64,000 nt of DNA, taken from PALSA-607 sp036501485 (GTDB taxonomy: Bacteria; Actinomycetota; Actinomycetes; Acidothermales; Acidothermaceae). Positions 1 to 8,156 of this stretch are shown here, one piece after another. The DNA lies in the NCBI GenBank assembly GCA_036501485.1, contig DASYAG010000066.1, positions 1-64,000 on the forward strand. Direction: 5' to 3'. A model generated the notes under the pieces. That model was given only the letters and a program-made list of their open reading frames with translations. It was not told where the DNA came from and made no database searches. Position numbers and translations under genes: made by a program. Numbering within the stretch: the first letter of the stretch is position 1; each line of letters opens with the position of its first letter.

Positions 1-98
1 CCGACGACGGTCAACACGATGAGGATGATCCACTCGCGTCCCCAGTGAACTTTTTTCGGCGCTGACTCACTCGTCGGCGCTGACTCCTCGGTCACCAC
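1..98 (-). CDS. N-terminus of an unidentified membrane protein (partial)
   Basis: Only the first ~32 codons are in the window. Reading on the minus strand from GTG at 98 (or the next GTG at 95) gives an acidic, Ser/Pro-rich start, then Lys-Lys and the beginning of a hydrophobic stretch (WIILIVLTVV), with no stop to the edge. A charged cytoplasmic tail followed by a first membrane helix is typical of actinobacterial signal peptidase I and many other membrane proteins, so the function cannot be fixed. It lies 30 nt downstream of manA on the same strand and may be cotranscribed. Confidence 0.4.
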   Translation of the reverse strand, partial: MVTEESAPTSESAPKKVHWGREWIILIVLTVV

Positions 99-128
99 GC
101 TATTTCGCGGCTGCAGAACGTGCGCACG

Positions 129-1301
129 TCAGCCAATCCCCGGATCAGCGCGCACCAACACGCCGTAGCCGGCGACGGCGAGGTCAGCGCCCGCGAACGC
201 GAAGGCCGACTCGCCAGGACCAAGCGTCACGCTGCCGTCGCGATCGCCGATCTCAAGCTCGCCCTCCAGACACAACAGCACCGAAGGTCCGCTGGGCGCG
301 AGACGTGTCATGGCGTTGATCTGCTGCCGCCATATCTCGAACTCCGGCTGCGGCGTGGGCCATGTCTGGCCGCCTTCGGCCGATGCGACCGGGGTGACCA
401 CGGCAGGCGCGATGGGCTGAACGCTCAGAATCGCGCGCAACTCGACGGCGGACACGTGCTTGGGGGTCAGACCGCCTCGTATCACGTTGTCTGATCCTCC
501 GAGTACCTCGATGCCGGTGCCGTGCAGATACGCGTGGATCTGTCCCGGTCGAACATACAGACCCTCCAGCGGGTGCAGCGTCAGGTAGTTCAGGAGCAGC
601 ACACCGATGACGCCTGGGTCGCTGGGATAGTTCGCGGCGAGCCCAGCGATCCACGGGCCGACACCGTCGGCGGCGAAAGTACTGCATGCCGCGGCCACCT
701 CCGAGACGATCCGAGTGCCGTCGTCCGCAGCCCACTCGATCAGCCGAAGGAAAACCTCGCCCGTCGTCGTCCCGTCTTGAAGTGCTTCGATCAACGGCGC
801 GAGACCGTCGACCCGCAGCGCCGACAGCGTTGCCGCGGCCTCATCAGCGGGCCGAAAACCCTGCAATACATGGAAATCCGTCAGTGCGACGAGCAGTTCG
901 GGCTTGCCGAAAGGGTCACGGTAGTTGCGGTCAGGTGCGAGCCGGTCGATGCCCGCGGCCTCTTCGGCTGCGAAGCCGCGCCGGGCCTGCTCGTCGTCGG
1001 GGTGGACCTGCAAAGAAAGGGGATGCTCGGCCGCCAGCACCTTGAGCAGGAACGGCAGCCTGGGTCCGAACCGCTCGAAACAGACCTCACCCAGGACGCC
1101 GACCGGGTCGGTTGCGATCACGGCGTCGAGGCTCTCTCGATCCGAGCCATCCAGTAGCTCCGACGGCGCCTGCGGATGGGCGCCCATCCAGAGTTCCGCC
1201 TCGGCCACGCCGGTGGCCGGGCGCCCCTGAAGGTTCGCGATCGCGTCGTGGGAGCCCCATGCGTACGTCATCACGGGGTTCACCATGCGCCGGACCGTCA
1301 T
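129..1301 (-). CDS. manA: mannose-6-phosphate isomerase, class I
   Basis: Interconverts fructose-6-P and mannose-6-P, feeding GDP-mannose for glycans and mannolipids. The start at 1301 gives 390 aa and begins a few residues before the family signature YAWGS. Zinc and active-site segments are visible: QVHPDDEQA (QxHxD), the KPELL segment, and a C-terminal-half HAYLHGTGIEVLGGSDNVIRG block of the type I cupin fold. A longer reading from 1331 adds ten residues with no family match. A TAGGCT hexamer seven bases before the ATG at 1301 suggests leaderless transcription and supports this start. It is the only sugar-phosphate isomerase in the window and could supply mannose to the exopolysaccharide locus 44 kb away, which is inference. 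Confidence 0.93.
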   Translation of the reverse strand: MTVRRMVNPVMTYAWGSHDAIANLQGRPATGVAEAELWMGAHPQAPSELLDGSDRESLDAVIATDPVGVLGEVCFERFGPRLPFLLKVLAAEHPLSLQVHPDDEQARRGFAAEEAAGIDRLAPDRNYRDPFGKPELLVALTDFHVLQGFRPADEAAATLSALRVDGLAPLIEALQDGTTTGEVFLRLIEWAADDGTRIVSEVAAACSTFAADGVGPWIAGLAANYPSDPGVIGVLLLNYLTLHPLEGLYVRPGQIHAYLHGTGIEVLGGSDNVIRGGLTPKHVSAVELRAILSVQPIAPAVVTPVASAEGGQTWPTPQPEFEIWRQQINAMTRLAPSGPSVLLCLEGELEIGDRDGSVTLGPGESAFAFAGADLAVAGYGVLVRADPGIG

Positions 1302-1308
1302 GGCTGCG

Positions 1309-1314
1309 AGCCTA
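1309..1314 (-). promoter_or_regulatory. candidate -10 box of manA (TAGGCT), leaderless
   Basis: Minus-strand TAGGCT fits TANNNT and ends seven bases before the manA ATG, the spacing expected if transcription starts at the start codon. No clear Shine-Dalgarno lies in between. Inferred from sequence only. Confidence 0.4.
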
Positions 1315-1393
1315 TTCGGCCATGTAGGCACGGTCGGGCTACGGACAGGCTCCAGCGCTTCAGTGCCGAGGGCGGCGGTTCGATGGTGAACAC

Positions 1394-2281
1394 ATGACGG
1401 CCGCGACGACCCAGCGCTGGGTATGTCCCACGTGCCGGCACCCGAACCCGGTGGAAGCCGACCTGTGCGATGGCTGCGGGGTCAGCTTCACGTCGCTACT
1501 GCGCGGGCCGAAGGCCGCCGCCGACCTGTCGCCCGGAACTTCCCGACCGCGGACCGCTACCTCGGCGCCTCCGCTACTTGGCAAGGGCCTGACCGCCGTT
1601 CTCGAAATCGGCGTTGTCCTCGGGCTGCTCCTGTTGTGGAAGCTGGCGAGTGCAGTCTCACTCGGCGATACGGCCGCTGCCTTCGCGCGCGGCCGGTGGA
1701 TCTGGCATCTCGAGCAAACCCTGCGGCTACCCAGCGAAGTCCGTGTGCAGGCGGGACTACTCGCGCATCCCGACGTTGTGCGCGTCGTGAATGTCTACTA
1801 CCTGGTCGCCCACTTCGGCAGCCTCGTCATTTTCCTGCCGTGGATGTTCATCTGGCACCGTGAGCAGTACCGCCGCTGGCGCAACATCATCGCGATGTTC
1901 ACCGGTGTCGCGTTGTTGATCCAGCTCATCGCCGTCGCCCCGCCGCGGCTGCTCCCGCAGTTCGGATTCGTCGACACGGCTGTGCGCTACCACGAGTCTG
2001 CCTATGCGCACCTTGGCCAAGGGCTGACCGGTCAGCTCTCGTCGATGCCGTCGATCCATGTCGGTTGGGCGATCGCGATCGCGATGGCGGTCATCTCGAC
2101 CAGCACCAGCCGGTGGCGCTGGTTAGTACTCGCGCAGCCGATCCTGACGGTCTATGCCGTTGTCGCGACGGCGAACCATTTCTGGCTCGACTGCGTTGCG
2201 GCAGCAGGGTTGGTGCTGCTCGTGTTCGCCGCCGTCAATTGGTGGGGACGTCGAAAGCTACGCGTCGCCGAGCCCGCTTAG
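1394..2281 (+). CDS. zinc-ribbon + PAP2-type (inositolphosphotransferase-like) membrane protein
   Basis: 295 aa. Residues ~9-30 form a short zinc ribbon with Cys11, Cys14, Cys25 and Cys28. About 60 Ala/Pro-rich residues follow, then a polytopic membrane domain. The PAP2_3 phosphatase/transferase motifs are present: SSMPSIHVGW (His acid/base motif) and TANHFWLD (second His motif), as in aureobasidin-resistance/inositolphosphotransferase relatives. A lipid-phosphate phosphatase or phosphotransferase at the membrane is the best guess; the substrate is unknown. GGTGA six bases before ATG 1394 can act as ribosome binding site. Its stop codon overlaps the stop of the opposite-strand DUF6295 gene. 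Confidence 0.75.
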   Translation: MTAATTQRWVCPTCRHPNPVEADLCDGCGVSFTSLLRGPKAAADLSPGTSRPRTATSAPPLLGKGLTAVLEIGVVLGLLLLWKLASAVSLGDTAAAFARGRWIWHLEQTLRLPSEVRVQAGLLAHPDVVRVVNVYYLVAHFGSLVIFLPWMFIWHREQYRRWRNIIAMFTGVALLIQLIAVAPPRLLPQFGFVDTAVRYHESAYAHLGQGLTGQLSSMPSIHVGWAIAIAMAVISTSTSRWRWLVLAQPILTVYAVVATANHFWLDCVAAAGLVLLVFAAVNWWGRRKLRVAEPA

Positions 2282-2538
2282 GTAAGGCCGGCTGGAGCTT
2301 CGTCGAGAATCTCGAGGATCGCGTGCGCAAGTGCGCGCGCGGAGTCGGCGGTCAGCTCGGCAGCGACTCTGGCACTTGGACCAAGCATCGGATTGCGCAG
2401 ATCGATGTTGACGGTGTGACCGGCCTGCGCGTGCACGGGGTGATCGAAGTACACGCTGACGTCGGTGACGTTAAACCAGTCCGGCTGTCCCTTGGCGCTG
2501 CCGCTCGCCGCCAGCGTCTTGGTGATGTAGGTGCACAT
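2278..2538 (-). CDS. DUF6295 family small protein
   Basis: 86 aa beginning MCTYITKTLAASGSAKG, which matches my memory of the DUF6295 family (a YFDHPVHA segment followed by NIDLRNP and an acidic Ala-rich C-terminus). Function unknown. The chosen ATG at 2538 lies one base after the stop of the dienelactone hydrolase gene on the same strand, so the pair is almost certainly one transcript with translational coupling. A longer in-frame reading to 2715 would overlap the hydrolase gene by ~175 nt and shows no family similarity, so it was discarded. The gene ends in a 4-nt convergent overlap with the PAP2 gene. Confidence 0.8.
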   Translation of the reverse strand: MCTYITKTLAASGSAKGQPDWFNVTDVSVYFDHPVHAQAGHTVNIDLRNPMLGPSARVAAELTADSARALAHAILEILDEAPAGLT

Positions 2539-2539
2539 G

Positions 2540-3283
2540 TCAATCTCCCAAGTAGCGGGTGAAGAAATCCTCGATGCGCTTCCAGCCCTCGGTCGCAGCA
2601 GCTGGACGGTAACTCGGCCGGTCACTGGCAAAGAACCCGTGGCCAGTGTCGGGGTAACTGTTGAACTCATAGGTCTTTCCGGCCGCCTCCAACGCCTGCT
2701 GCAACTCAAGAACATGTTCTGGCGATGGGTACTTGTCTTCCAAACCGAACAAGCCGAGCAGCGGGCAGCTCAGTAGCGGCGTGCGGTCGACGATCGGTCC
2801 GGCCTTGAGTGGCATGCCCTCGGGTACCGCACCGACGATGAACGCGCCGTAACAGTCGACTGCGGCATCCAGCTTCAGACTCGTGGCAGCGAGGAACGAC
2901 TGTCGGCCACCCGAGCAGTAGCCGATGACACCGATTTTCCCGTTCGTGTTCGGCAGCGACCGCAGGTAAGCCGCGGCACCAGCGACGTCGCCTACCAAAC
3001 GGTCGTCAGGAACGCCGCCCTGCGCGCGCACCAGCGCGGCGGCGTCATCGGGCAGGGCGCCGGGAGCATCGCGCGAGTACAGATTCGGCATGAGGGCCAC
3101 GAAACCGAGCGTCGCAAAGTGGCGAGCGATCTCCTTCGTCGCCGCGTCGTAGCCAGGAAGGTGATGGATCACGACCACCGAACCGAACGGTCCCGGCCCG
3201 AGGGGTCGCGCGAAGTAGGCCTCGATGAGCTCGCCACCGTGGCCACTGATGGTGGTGGTCTCCGCCAAGATTCCGTCGTACAT
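2540..3283 (-). CDS. dienelactone hydrolase family protein
   Basis: 247-aa alpha/beta hydrolase, the usual length for the family. The nucleophile elbow is GYCSGG with Cys123 in place of the usual Ser, the DLH signature. Acid candidates are Glu182/Asp183 (LFGLEDKYPS), and the His is His215 in DTGHGFF. DLH-type enzymes hydrolyse dienelactones or other small esters/lactones in the cytoplasm; the natural substrate here is unknown. ATG 3283 is preceded by GAGGAG at good distance. It is divergent from the exported-protein gene at 3481 and is followed after one base by the DUF6295 gene, so it heads a two-gene operon. Confidence 0.88.
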   Translation of the reverse strand: MYDGILAETTTISGHGGELIEAYFARPLGPGPFGSVVVIHHLPGYDAATKEIARHFATLGFVALMPNLYSRDAPGALPDDAAALVRAQGGVPDDRLVGDVAGAAAYLRSLPNTNGKIGVIGYCSGGRQSFLAATSLKLDAAVDCYGAFIVGAVPEGMPLKAGPIVDRTPLLSCPLLGLFGLEDKYPSPEHVLELQQALEAAGKTYEFNSYPDTGHGFFASDRPSYRPAAATEGWKRIEDFFTRYLGD

Positions 3284-3433
3284 CGACGCTCCTCATCGTT
3301 GAGTGCGCTGGAGGTGGGCCCGGCGGCGCGAAACCACGTTACGTCGACCTGCACAAAACACTGACAGGGCCTCCAACTTGGCGGCATCATCGTTGTGGAT
3401 CACTCACCGGCCCACCTATCGGACCTCCTTCCG

Positions 3434-3475
3434 GGTGAACTCGTGATCTCCAGGTGAACTTTCTCTAGGTGAGGT
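3434..3475 (+). repeat. three short GGTGA(A)-type direct repeats before the gene at 3481
   Basis: GGTGAACTC (3434), GGTGAACTT (3453) and GGTGAGGTC (3468) recur at 19- and 15-base steps directly ahead of the exported protein. The last copy probably is the Shine-Dalgarno of the ATG at 3481. The first two have no assigned role. The rest of the divergent intergenic stretch 3284-3433 shows nothing recognisable. Confidence 0.35.
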
Positions 3476-3480
3476 CGTCA

Positions 3481-5799
3481 ATGGGTCGGCGAGTAGTAGC
3501 TATCGGCGCGGCGCTCAGCGCCGGGGTCGCCGGTCTCGGATTCGCGCTGCTGTCGCTGGCCCCCGCGGCAGCGGCGAGCACCACCATCGACGTCCGTGGC
3601 TCGTGGGCGCAGGTCGCAACCACGCAAGGCGCGAACTATCCGCAGACCGTGACCTGGACGAGTGAGAACTTCTCGACTGGAGCGTTGGTCGGAACCGACG
3701 TCGGCGGCGGCGCGACGTTCAACGAAACCGGAACCATTACTGGCTCGAAAATCACCACACACCTGGTCGAAGTCGGCGCCGCTTACACATCCGATTCGGT
3801 GGGCATTATCGACAACGCCCATAACAAGCTGACTTGGAGCGGCACGTTCACGGACAGCTCCGGCCACCAGGACGGCACCTTCACCTCGACGTTCATCGGC
3901 CCTGCTGGTGCTACTAGCGCCAGCCCATCGACGTCCGGCCTCGGACCTATTCCTCCGGCGTGCACGACAACCATTACGACGAACTGCAGCTACAACTCCC
4001 GCGACGGCGCGCTGACGTTCACACCGACCACCGCGAAGGTCGGCGACACGATCGTCGCGAAGATGGTGTCGCCCGCGGGCGTCGGAAACAGCTGGAGCTG
4101 GACCAACCTGGGAGGCCTCACTGCGCAGAACTGCGCGCCGAGCGCCGTGACTTGCAACTACCAAGCGACGTCGCTGACCGGCACGCCAGGCGCGCGTTAC
4201 GTGCTCGGCACGATCGACGGCGGTTCGGTGCAGGGTCCGTGGACCTCGTCTCAGGCCTACGCAGTCGCGGACGCCAGCGAAATCTCCGGAAAGAGCAGCA
4301 CTGTGCTCGACGTCCGTGGCTTGTGGGACGGCTATTACGTCCAGCCCGGCGGTGCGAAGTTTCACAACCCGGTCGAGATCCTTACCGAGAACTTCAGCAC
4401 CGGCGCCCTCGCCGGCACCGACAACGGCACCGACGGAGCGGCCACGGTCAGCGGCAACATCTCCGGCCGCACGATCAACCTGACGATCTCCCAACCGTCG
4501 AGCGGCTACAACCAGCCGGTGACTTGGATTCTCTCGGCCAACGGCAAGGAGTGGGTTGCGAACGGGATCACCGATCCGACTGCCGCCGGCTCCTTCGTGC
4601 TGTTCCGTCACGACGCGACGAGTGCACTGACCAGCGGCAAGGGCGTGACGTCGGGTCCGGCCCCGATCAACGCGCTGCCCACGCCGTCCGAGGCGTTCTC
4701 CTCACCCGGCCGCATCGTGGTCAGCGCCGCCATCAGCATCGCCGCGCTGCTGTTCATCACGTTCCCGGCGAACTTGTTCAACAAGACGTTCGAGGAGAAC
4801 TACGACGTCATCGTCGCCTGGTGGGAGCCGCGGCTACGACGCTGGCGGCGCAAGCCTTCGAACACGAACACGAAGCCGGACGCCGAGGGGCCGGCCGAGA
4901 CGAACAACGACCGGCTGAAGTTCTGGCTGGTGGTGATCGCGGGCGCCATTTTCGGCGGGTTGCTCAATCCGAAGTTCGGTGCGAACAGCGCGTCTGTGAA
5001 CAGCTTCGTGGCAACGCTGCTGTCGGTCATCGTCGGCACGCTCGTCGGCACCGTGGTTGGGTTCCTCTACCGGCGGCGCAAGAAGTACGACGTGACCCGC
5101 CACTTCGAGGCGCTGCCCGCCGGCCTCGCCATCGCGGCTCTTTGCGTCGTCCTGTCTCGGATTTCGGATTTCCAGCCCGGCTACCTCTACGGCGTGGTCT
5201 GCGGCGTTGCGTTCGCGGGCACTTTGGCCAAGAACGAGAGCGGGCACCTCGTCGCGCTCGGTCACCTCGCGACGATCGCCGTCGCCGTCATCGCCTGGTT
5301 CGTGTGGGTGCCGGTCAACCACACGGCACTGCATCACCCAGGGGTGTTCCCGCTGGTGATCCTCGATGACCTGCTCGCGTCGCTGTTCGTGGGTGGGCTC
5401 GTGGGCAGCGTCATCAACTTGATCCCGGTGCGCTTCATGCCGGGTCACACGCTGGCGAGTTGGCACCGCGGCGCGTGGATGGCGGTGTTCGGCGTCGCGG
5501 CGTTCGGCATGACCGAGATCGTGCTGTTCCCCTCGCGCCACAACCACGCCGGCCACGCACCGATTATCACGATCATCGTGTTGTTCGTCGTCTTCGGTGG
5601 GGGCTCGCTGCTGTTCCGCGATTACTTCGTGCGCCGAGACAAGCGGCTCGAACTGGCCGAGTCAGCCGAAGCGACCGCAACCGCGCCCGAGCCAGTACCG
5701 GTCCCGACGCCACGTCAGGAGCCGATCCATGAGCAAGTGGTCGAAGTTGCGCCCGCTGCTCAAAATGGTGACCCAACGGCAGAAATACGCCCGCTCTAA
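3481..5799 (+). CDS. exported polytopic protein with duplicated extracellular beta domain
   Basis: About 772 aa. A signal peptide (basic start, Ala/Leu core, Ala-rich cleavage region) is followed by two related domains beginning DVRGSW (residues ~40-165) and DVRGLW (~280-395). Both share the phrase ENFSTGAL and a GT(D)xG pattern, so the extracellular part is an internal duplication. From ~410 there are about eight membrane helices, the first containing FPANLFNKTFEENYD. The C-terminus is a Pro/Glu-rich cytoplasmic tail. ATG 3481 has AGGTGAGG upstream; GTG 3469 is the alternative. I do not recognise a functional family. A surface sensor or anchoring protein would fit the layout but is speculation. 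The next gene also encodes a large exported protein. Confidence 0.7.
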   Translation: MGRRVVAIGAALSAGVAGLGFALLSLAPAAAASTTIDVRGSWAQVATTQGANYPQTVTWTSENFSTGALVGTDVGGGATFNETGTITGSKITTHLVEVGAAYTSDSVGIIDNAHNKLTWSGTFTDSSGHQDGTFTSTFIGPAGATSASPSTSGLGPIPPACTTTITTNCSYNSRDGALTFTPTTAKVGDTIVAKMVSPAGVGNSWSWTNLGGLTAQNCAPSAVTCNYQATSLTGTPGARYVLGTIDGGSVQGPWTSSQAYAVADASEISGKSSTVLDVRGLWDGYYVQPGGAKFHNPVEILTENFSTGALAGTDNGTDGAATVSGNISGRTINLTISQPSSGYNQPVTWILSANGKEWVANGITDPTAAGSFVLFRHDATSALTSGKGVTSGPAPINALPTPSEAFSSPGRIVVSAAISIAALLFITFPANLFNKTFEENYDVIVAWWEPRLRRWRRKPSNTNTKPDAEGPAETNNDRLKFWLVVIAGAIFGGLLNPKFGANSASVNSFVATLLSVIVGTLVGTVVGFLYRRRKKYDVTRHFEALPAGLAIAALCVVLSRISDFQPGYLYGVVCGVAFAGTLAKNESGHLVALGHLATIAVAVIAWFVWVPVNHTALHHPGVFPLVILDDLLASLFVGGLVGSVINLIPVRFMPGHTLASWHRGAWMAVFGVAAFGMTEIVLFPSRHNHAGHAPIITIIVLFVVFGGGSLLFRDYFVRRDKRLELAESAEATATAPEPVPVPTPRQEPIHEQVVEVAPAAQNGDPTAEIRPL

Positions 5800-5927
5800 G
5801 TTCTTCAAAGCAACTGTTCACCCAGCGGGGCGAAACTCGATATTCCAAGATTGCTCGCTGACCCCTATCTTTGTGGCGGCGTCACCGATTGTGGGCGATG
5901 GCGTCATCCGGGGCTTAGGGGATTGTC

Positions 5928-8156
5928 ATGCGGGGACGTCGTCGGGTTTGGCTTGCTGTCGGATCGACACTGAGCGGCATTGCGCTGGTCTGGACGGCGG
6001 CGGGGCCCGCTGCCGCCGACACGGCAACCTTGGTGAACGAGTCGTTCGCTGGGTCGATGACAAACTCGCCCAACTGGGTCCTTCCCGCTCCGTCGACTGG
6101 CGCCGTCAACGACGCGTGCCTCACCGGCGGTAAGGGGTCAGGCCCGATCCCGGCGTGCGCGAACCCTGGCCCAGTGGGCGGCCTCCAGCTGACCAATGAC
6201 GACTTCAGTCGAGAGGGTGGCTTGGCGTACAGCTCTAGCGTCCCGTCTTCGCTCGGCCTCGACGTCAGTTTCAACAGCTACCAGTACTCCACCGACTCCG
6301 CCGACACGAACCACGGCGCCGACGGCATCTTGTTCTTCCTTGCCGCGTCCGATCCCGACAACGCCAGCGCGTCGCCCGTCACCTTGGGCCCATTCGGCGG
6401 ACACCTCGGCTACTCCGCAAACGAGGTGGAGGGGACGACACCGGCCGATGGCCTTACAAATGGGTACCTAGGATTTGGGCTCGACGTGTACGGCAACTAC
6501 AGCAACGCTGCGTACGCAGGGACGGATTGCGACGAGGGACAAGGGCAAGCCCCGGAATCGGTCGCAGTACGCGGTCCAGGTAACGGCACGAGCGGTTACT
6601 GCTTCCTACAGTCGAACACGGTGGCCCCCAGCACGCTCGACAGTTCGGCAGACGTGGCCGTGCCCGTCGAGGTTGCGGTGAACCCGACGGGCGGCGACCT
6701 CACGGCGGCAGGCGGCTTCAACGTCCCCGCTGGCGACTACGCAATCCAGTACACGCCAGTCGGTGGCTCAGCTGTCGTCAAGACCGGCGCACTGCCGAAC
6801 GACTCTTTGGGTCTGCCTACGGGATGGACTGACAGCAACGGCGTTCCGTTCCAGTTCACCTTCGGCTGGGCCGCGTCGACCGGCGCAGCCAAGGACTACC
6901 ACACGATTGCGGAGGCCAACGTCCAGACGCTCAACGGGACGCCGCCCACGCTCGGGGTCACCTTGTCGGACAACAGCCATGGCACAGCCCATACCAGTCA
7001 GACGGTGACCTACACCGCAGTCACGGCGCTGAGCGGCTCCGACGAGACACGGCCGATCACGCTGACCGACACATTTCCCGCTGACCTCGTTCCGGTTCCG
7101 GAGCCCGGCGGCGCCAACGGCAACGGGTGGAATTGTGCGGCGAACGGGCAGACCGTGACCTGCACTTATCCGCCACAGCCGGCGACTGGGACCCCAACCG
7201 GCTCCCTGCCCGACCTTTCGATACCGGTGGTGGTGCAAGTACCGGCTGGTGGGGGATCTGTATCTCTCGCGGACACCGCAACCGCCGGTGCCCCTGACGC
7301 GACGCAAGGAAGCGACACCGACACTCAGACGTACTCGCCCGCGCCGGTCGCACCGACGGCGACGGTGTTGGGCTTCGTCACGCAGCCGGTCGACGCGCAG
7401 GTCAACACCGCAATGAAAAACGCTGACTCGTCGACGACCCACATTCAAGTCGCAGCGGACGTCACCCCAGGCGGCGCGGTCGACTCCGCCTACACAGGCA
7501 ACGTGACGTTGGCGTTCGCGAACAACCCGAGTTCGGCGAAGTTCGTGGTTGGCGGTAGTGCCGTGTCGTCTATCACCGTTGCGGCGGTGAACGGAGTCGC
7601 AGATTTCTCGCCGATCATCGTGAACGCCGTTGGCTTCAACTACACCCTCGGGGCGTCTGCGGCCGGGTTGACCTCGGCGACAAGCAACGCGTTCGATGTA
7701 GCGGCTGCCGCGACGAGCTGCCCGTCGGGCAAGACCTGCACTGTCACGACAACCAGCCCGTCGACCGGAATCTCCGCTTCGATTCAGGCCGGCGCGGGTT
7801 CGGGCAACTCGATCGTGACAGCGACCTTCGGCGGCAACGTCGCGCCGATCCACCCGTGCACTGGCGCGACGGCCGGCATTCTCACCTTCAGCGGCAACCG
7901 GCAGAAGACCATCACCCTCACGATTCCGATCAAGCAGGGATCGCTGTTGTTCTGCTACGGCCAACCGACGCCGTTCCTCGACATCTTCTTGCACAAGACC
8001 ACGTACTTCAGCACGGTGAATCACGAGTACGAGGGAATACTTCCGGTCTGTTTCAAGAACTTCACCGGTCCGTGCGTGAAGTCGATCACCTTTACGAAGA
8101 CAACGGAGAAAGTGGTCATCCTTAGCAACGCGGCGGACCCGCGCGCTATGCGGTGA
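5928..8156 (+). CDS. secreted protein with L-type-lectin-like domain
   Basis: 742 aa. Residues 1-31 are a signal peptide ending in AAGPAAAD. Residues ~35-330 resemble bacterial L-type (legume) lectin/concanavalin-like domains: NESFAG start, GADGILFFLA, GGHLGYS, and GYLGFGLDVYGNY, the acidic patch that binds metal in such lectins. Residues ~340-470 look like a DUF11-type beta repeat (SVSLADTATAGAPDAT), and the C-terminal third is beta-rich with several Cys. No C-terminal anchor is visible. Probable surface or extracellular carbohydrate binding. AGGGG upstream of ATG 5928 serves as ribosome binding site. The 3' end overlaps the convergent cyclase gene by 11 nt. Confidence 0.72.
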   Translation: MRGRRRVWLAVGSTLSGIALVWTAAGPAAADTATLVNESFAGSMTNSPNWVLPAPSTGAVNDACLTGGKGSGPIPACANPGPVGGLQLTNDDFSREGGLAYSSSVPSSLGLDVSFNSYQYSTDSADTNHGADGILFFLAASDPDNASASPVTLGPFGGHLGYSANEVEGTTPADGLTNGYLGFGLDVYGNYSNAAYAGTDCDEGQGQAPESVAVRGPGNGTSGYCFLQSNTVAPSTLDSSADVAVPVEVAVNPTGGDLTAAGGFNVPAGDYAIQYTPVGGSAVVKTGALPNDSLGLPTGWTDSNGVPFQFTFGWAASTGAAKDYHTIAEANVQTLNGTPPTLGVTLSDNSHGTAHTSQTVTYTAVTALSGSDETRPITLTDTFPADLVPVPEPGGANGNGWNCAANGQTVTCTYPPQPATGTPTGSLPDLSIPVVVQVPAGGGSVSLADTATAGAPDATQGSDTDTQTYSPAPVAPTATVLGFVTQPVDAQVNTAMKNADSSTTHIQVAADVTPGGAVDSAYTGNVTLAFANNPSSAKFVVGGSAVSSITVAAVNGVADFSPIIVNAVGFNYTLGASAAGLTSATSNAFDVAAAATSCPSGKTCTVTTTSPSTGISASIQAGAGSGNSIVTATFGGNVAPIHPCTGATAGILTFSGNRQKTITLTIPIKQGSLLFCYGQPTPFLDIFLHKTTYFSTVNHEYEGILPVCFKNFTGPCVKSITFTKTTEKVVILSNAADPRAMR

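Noticed and set aside
3478..4611. 377-codon antisense open frame under the exported membrane protein
   Set aside because: Arg/Gly/Ala-rich shadow without family similarity; sense frame has signal peptide and helices.
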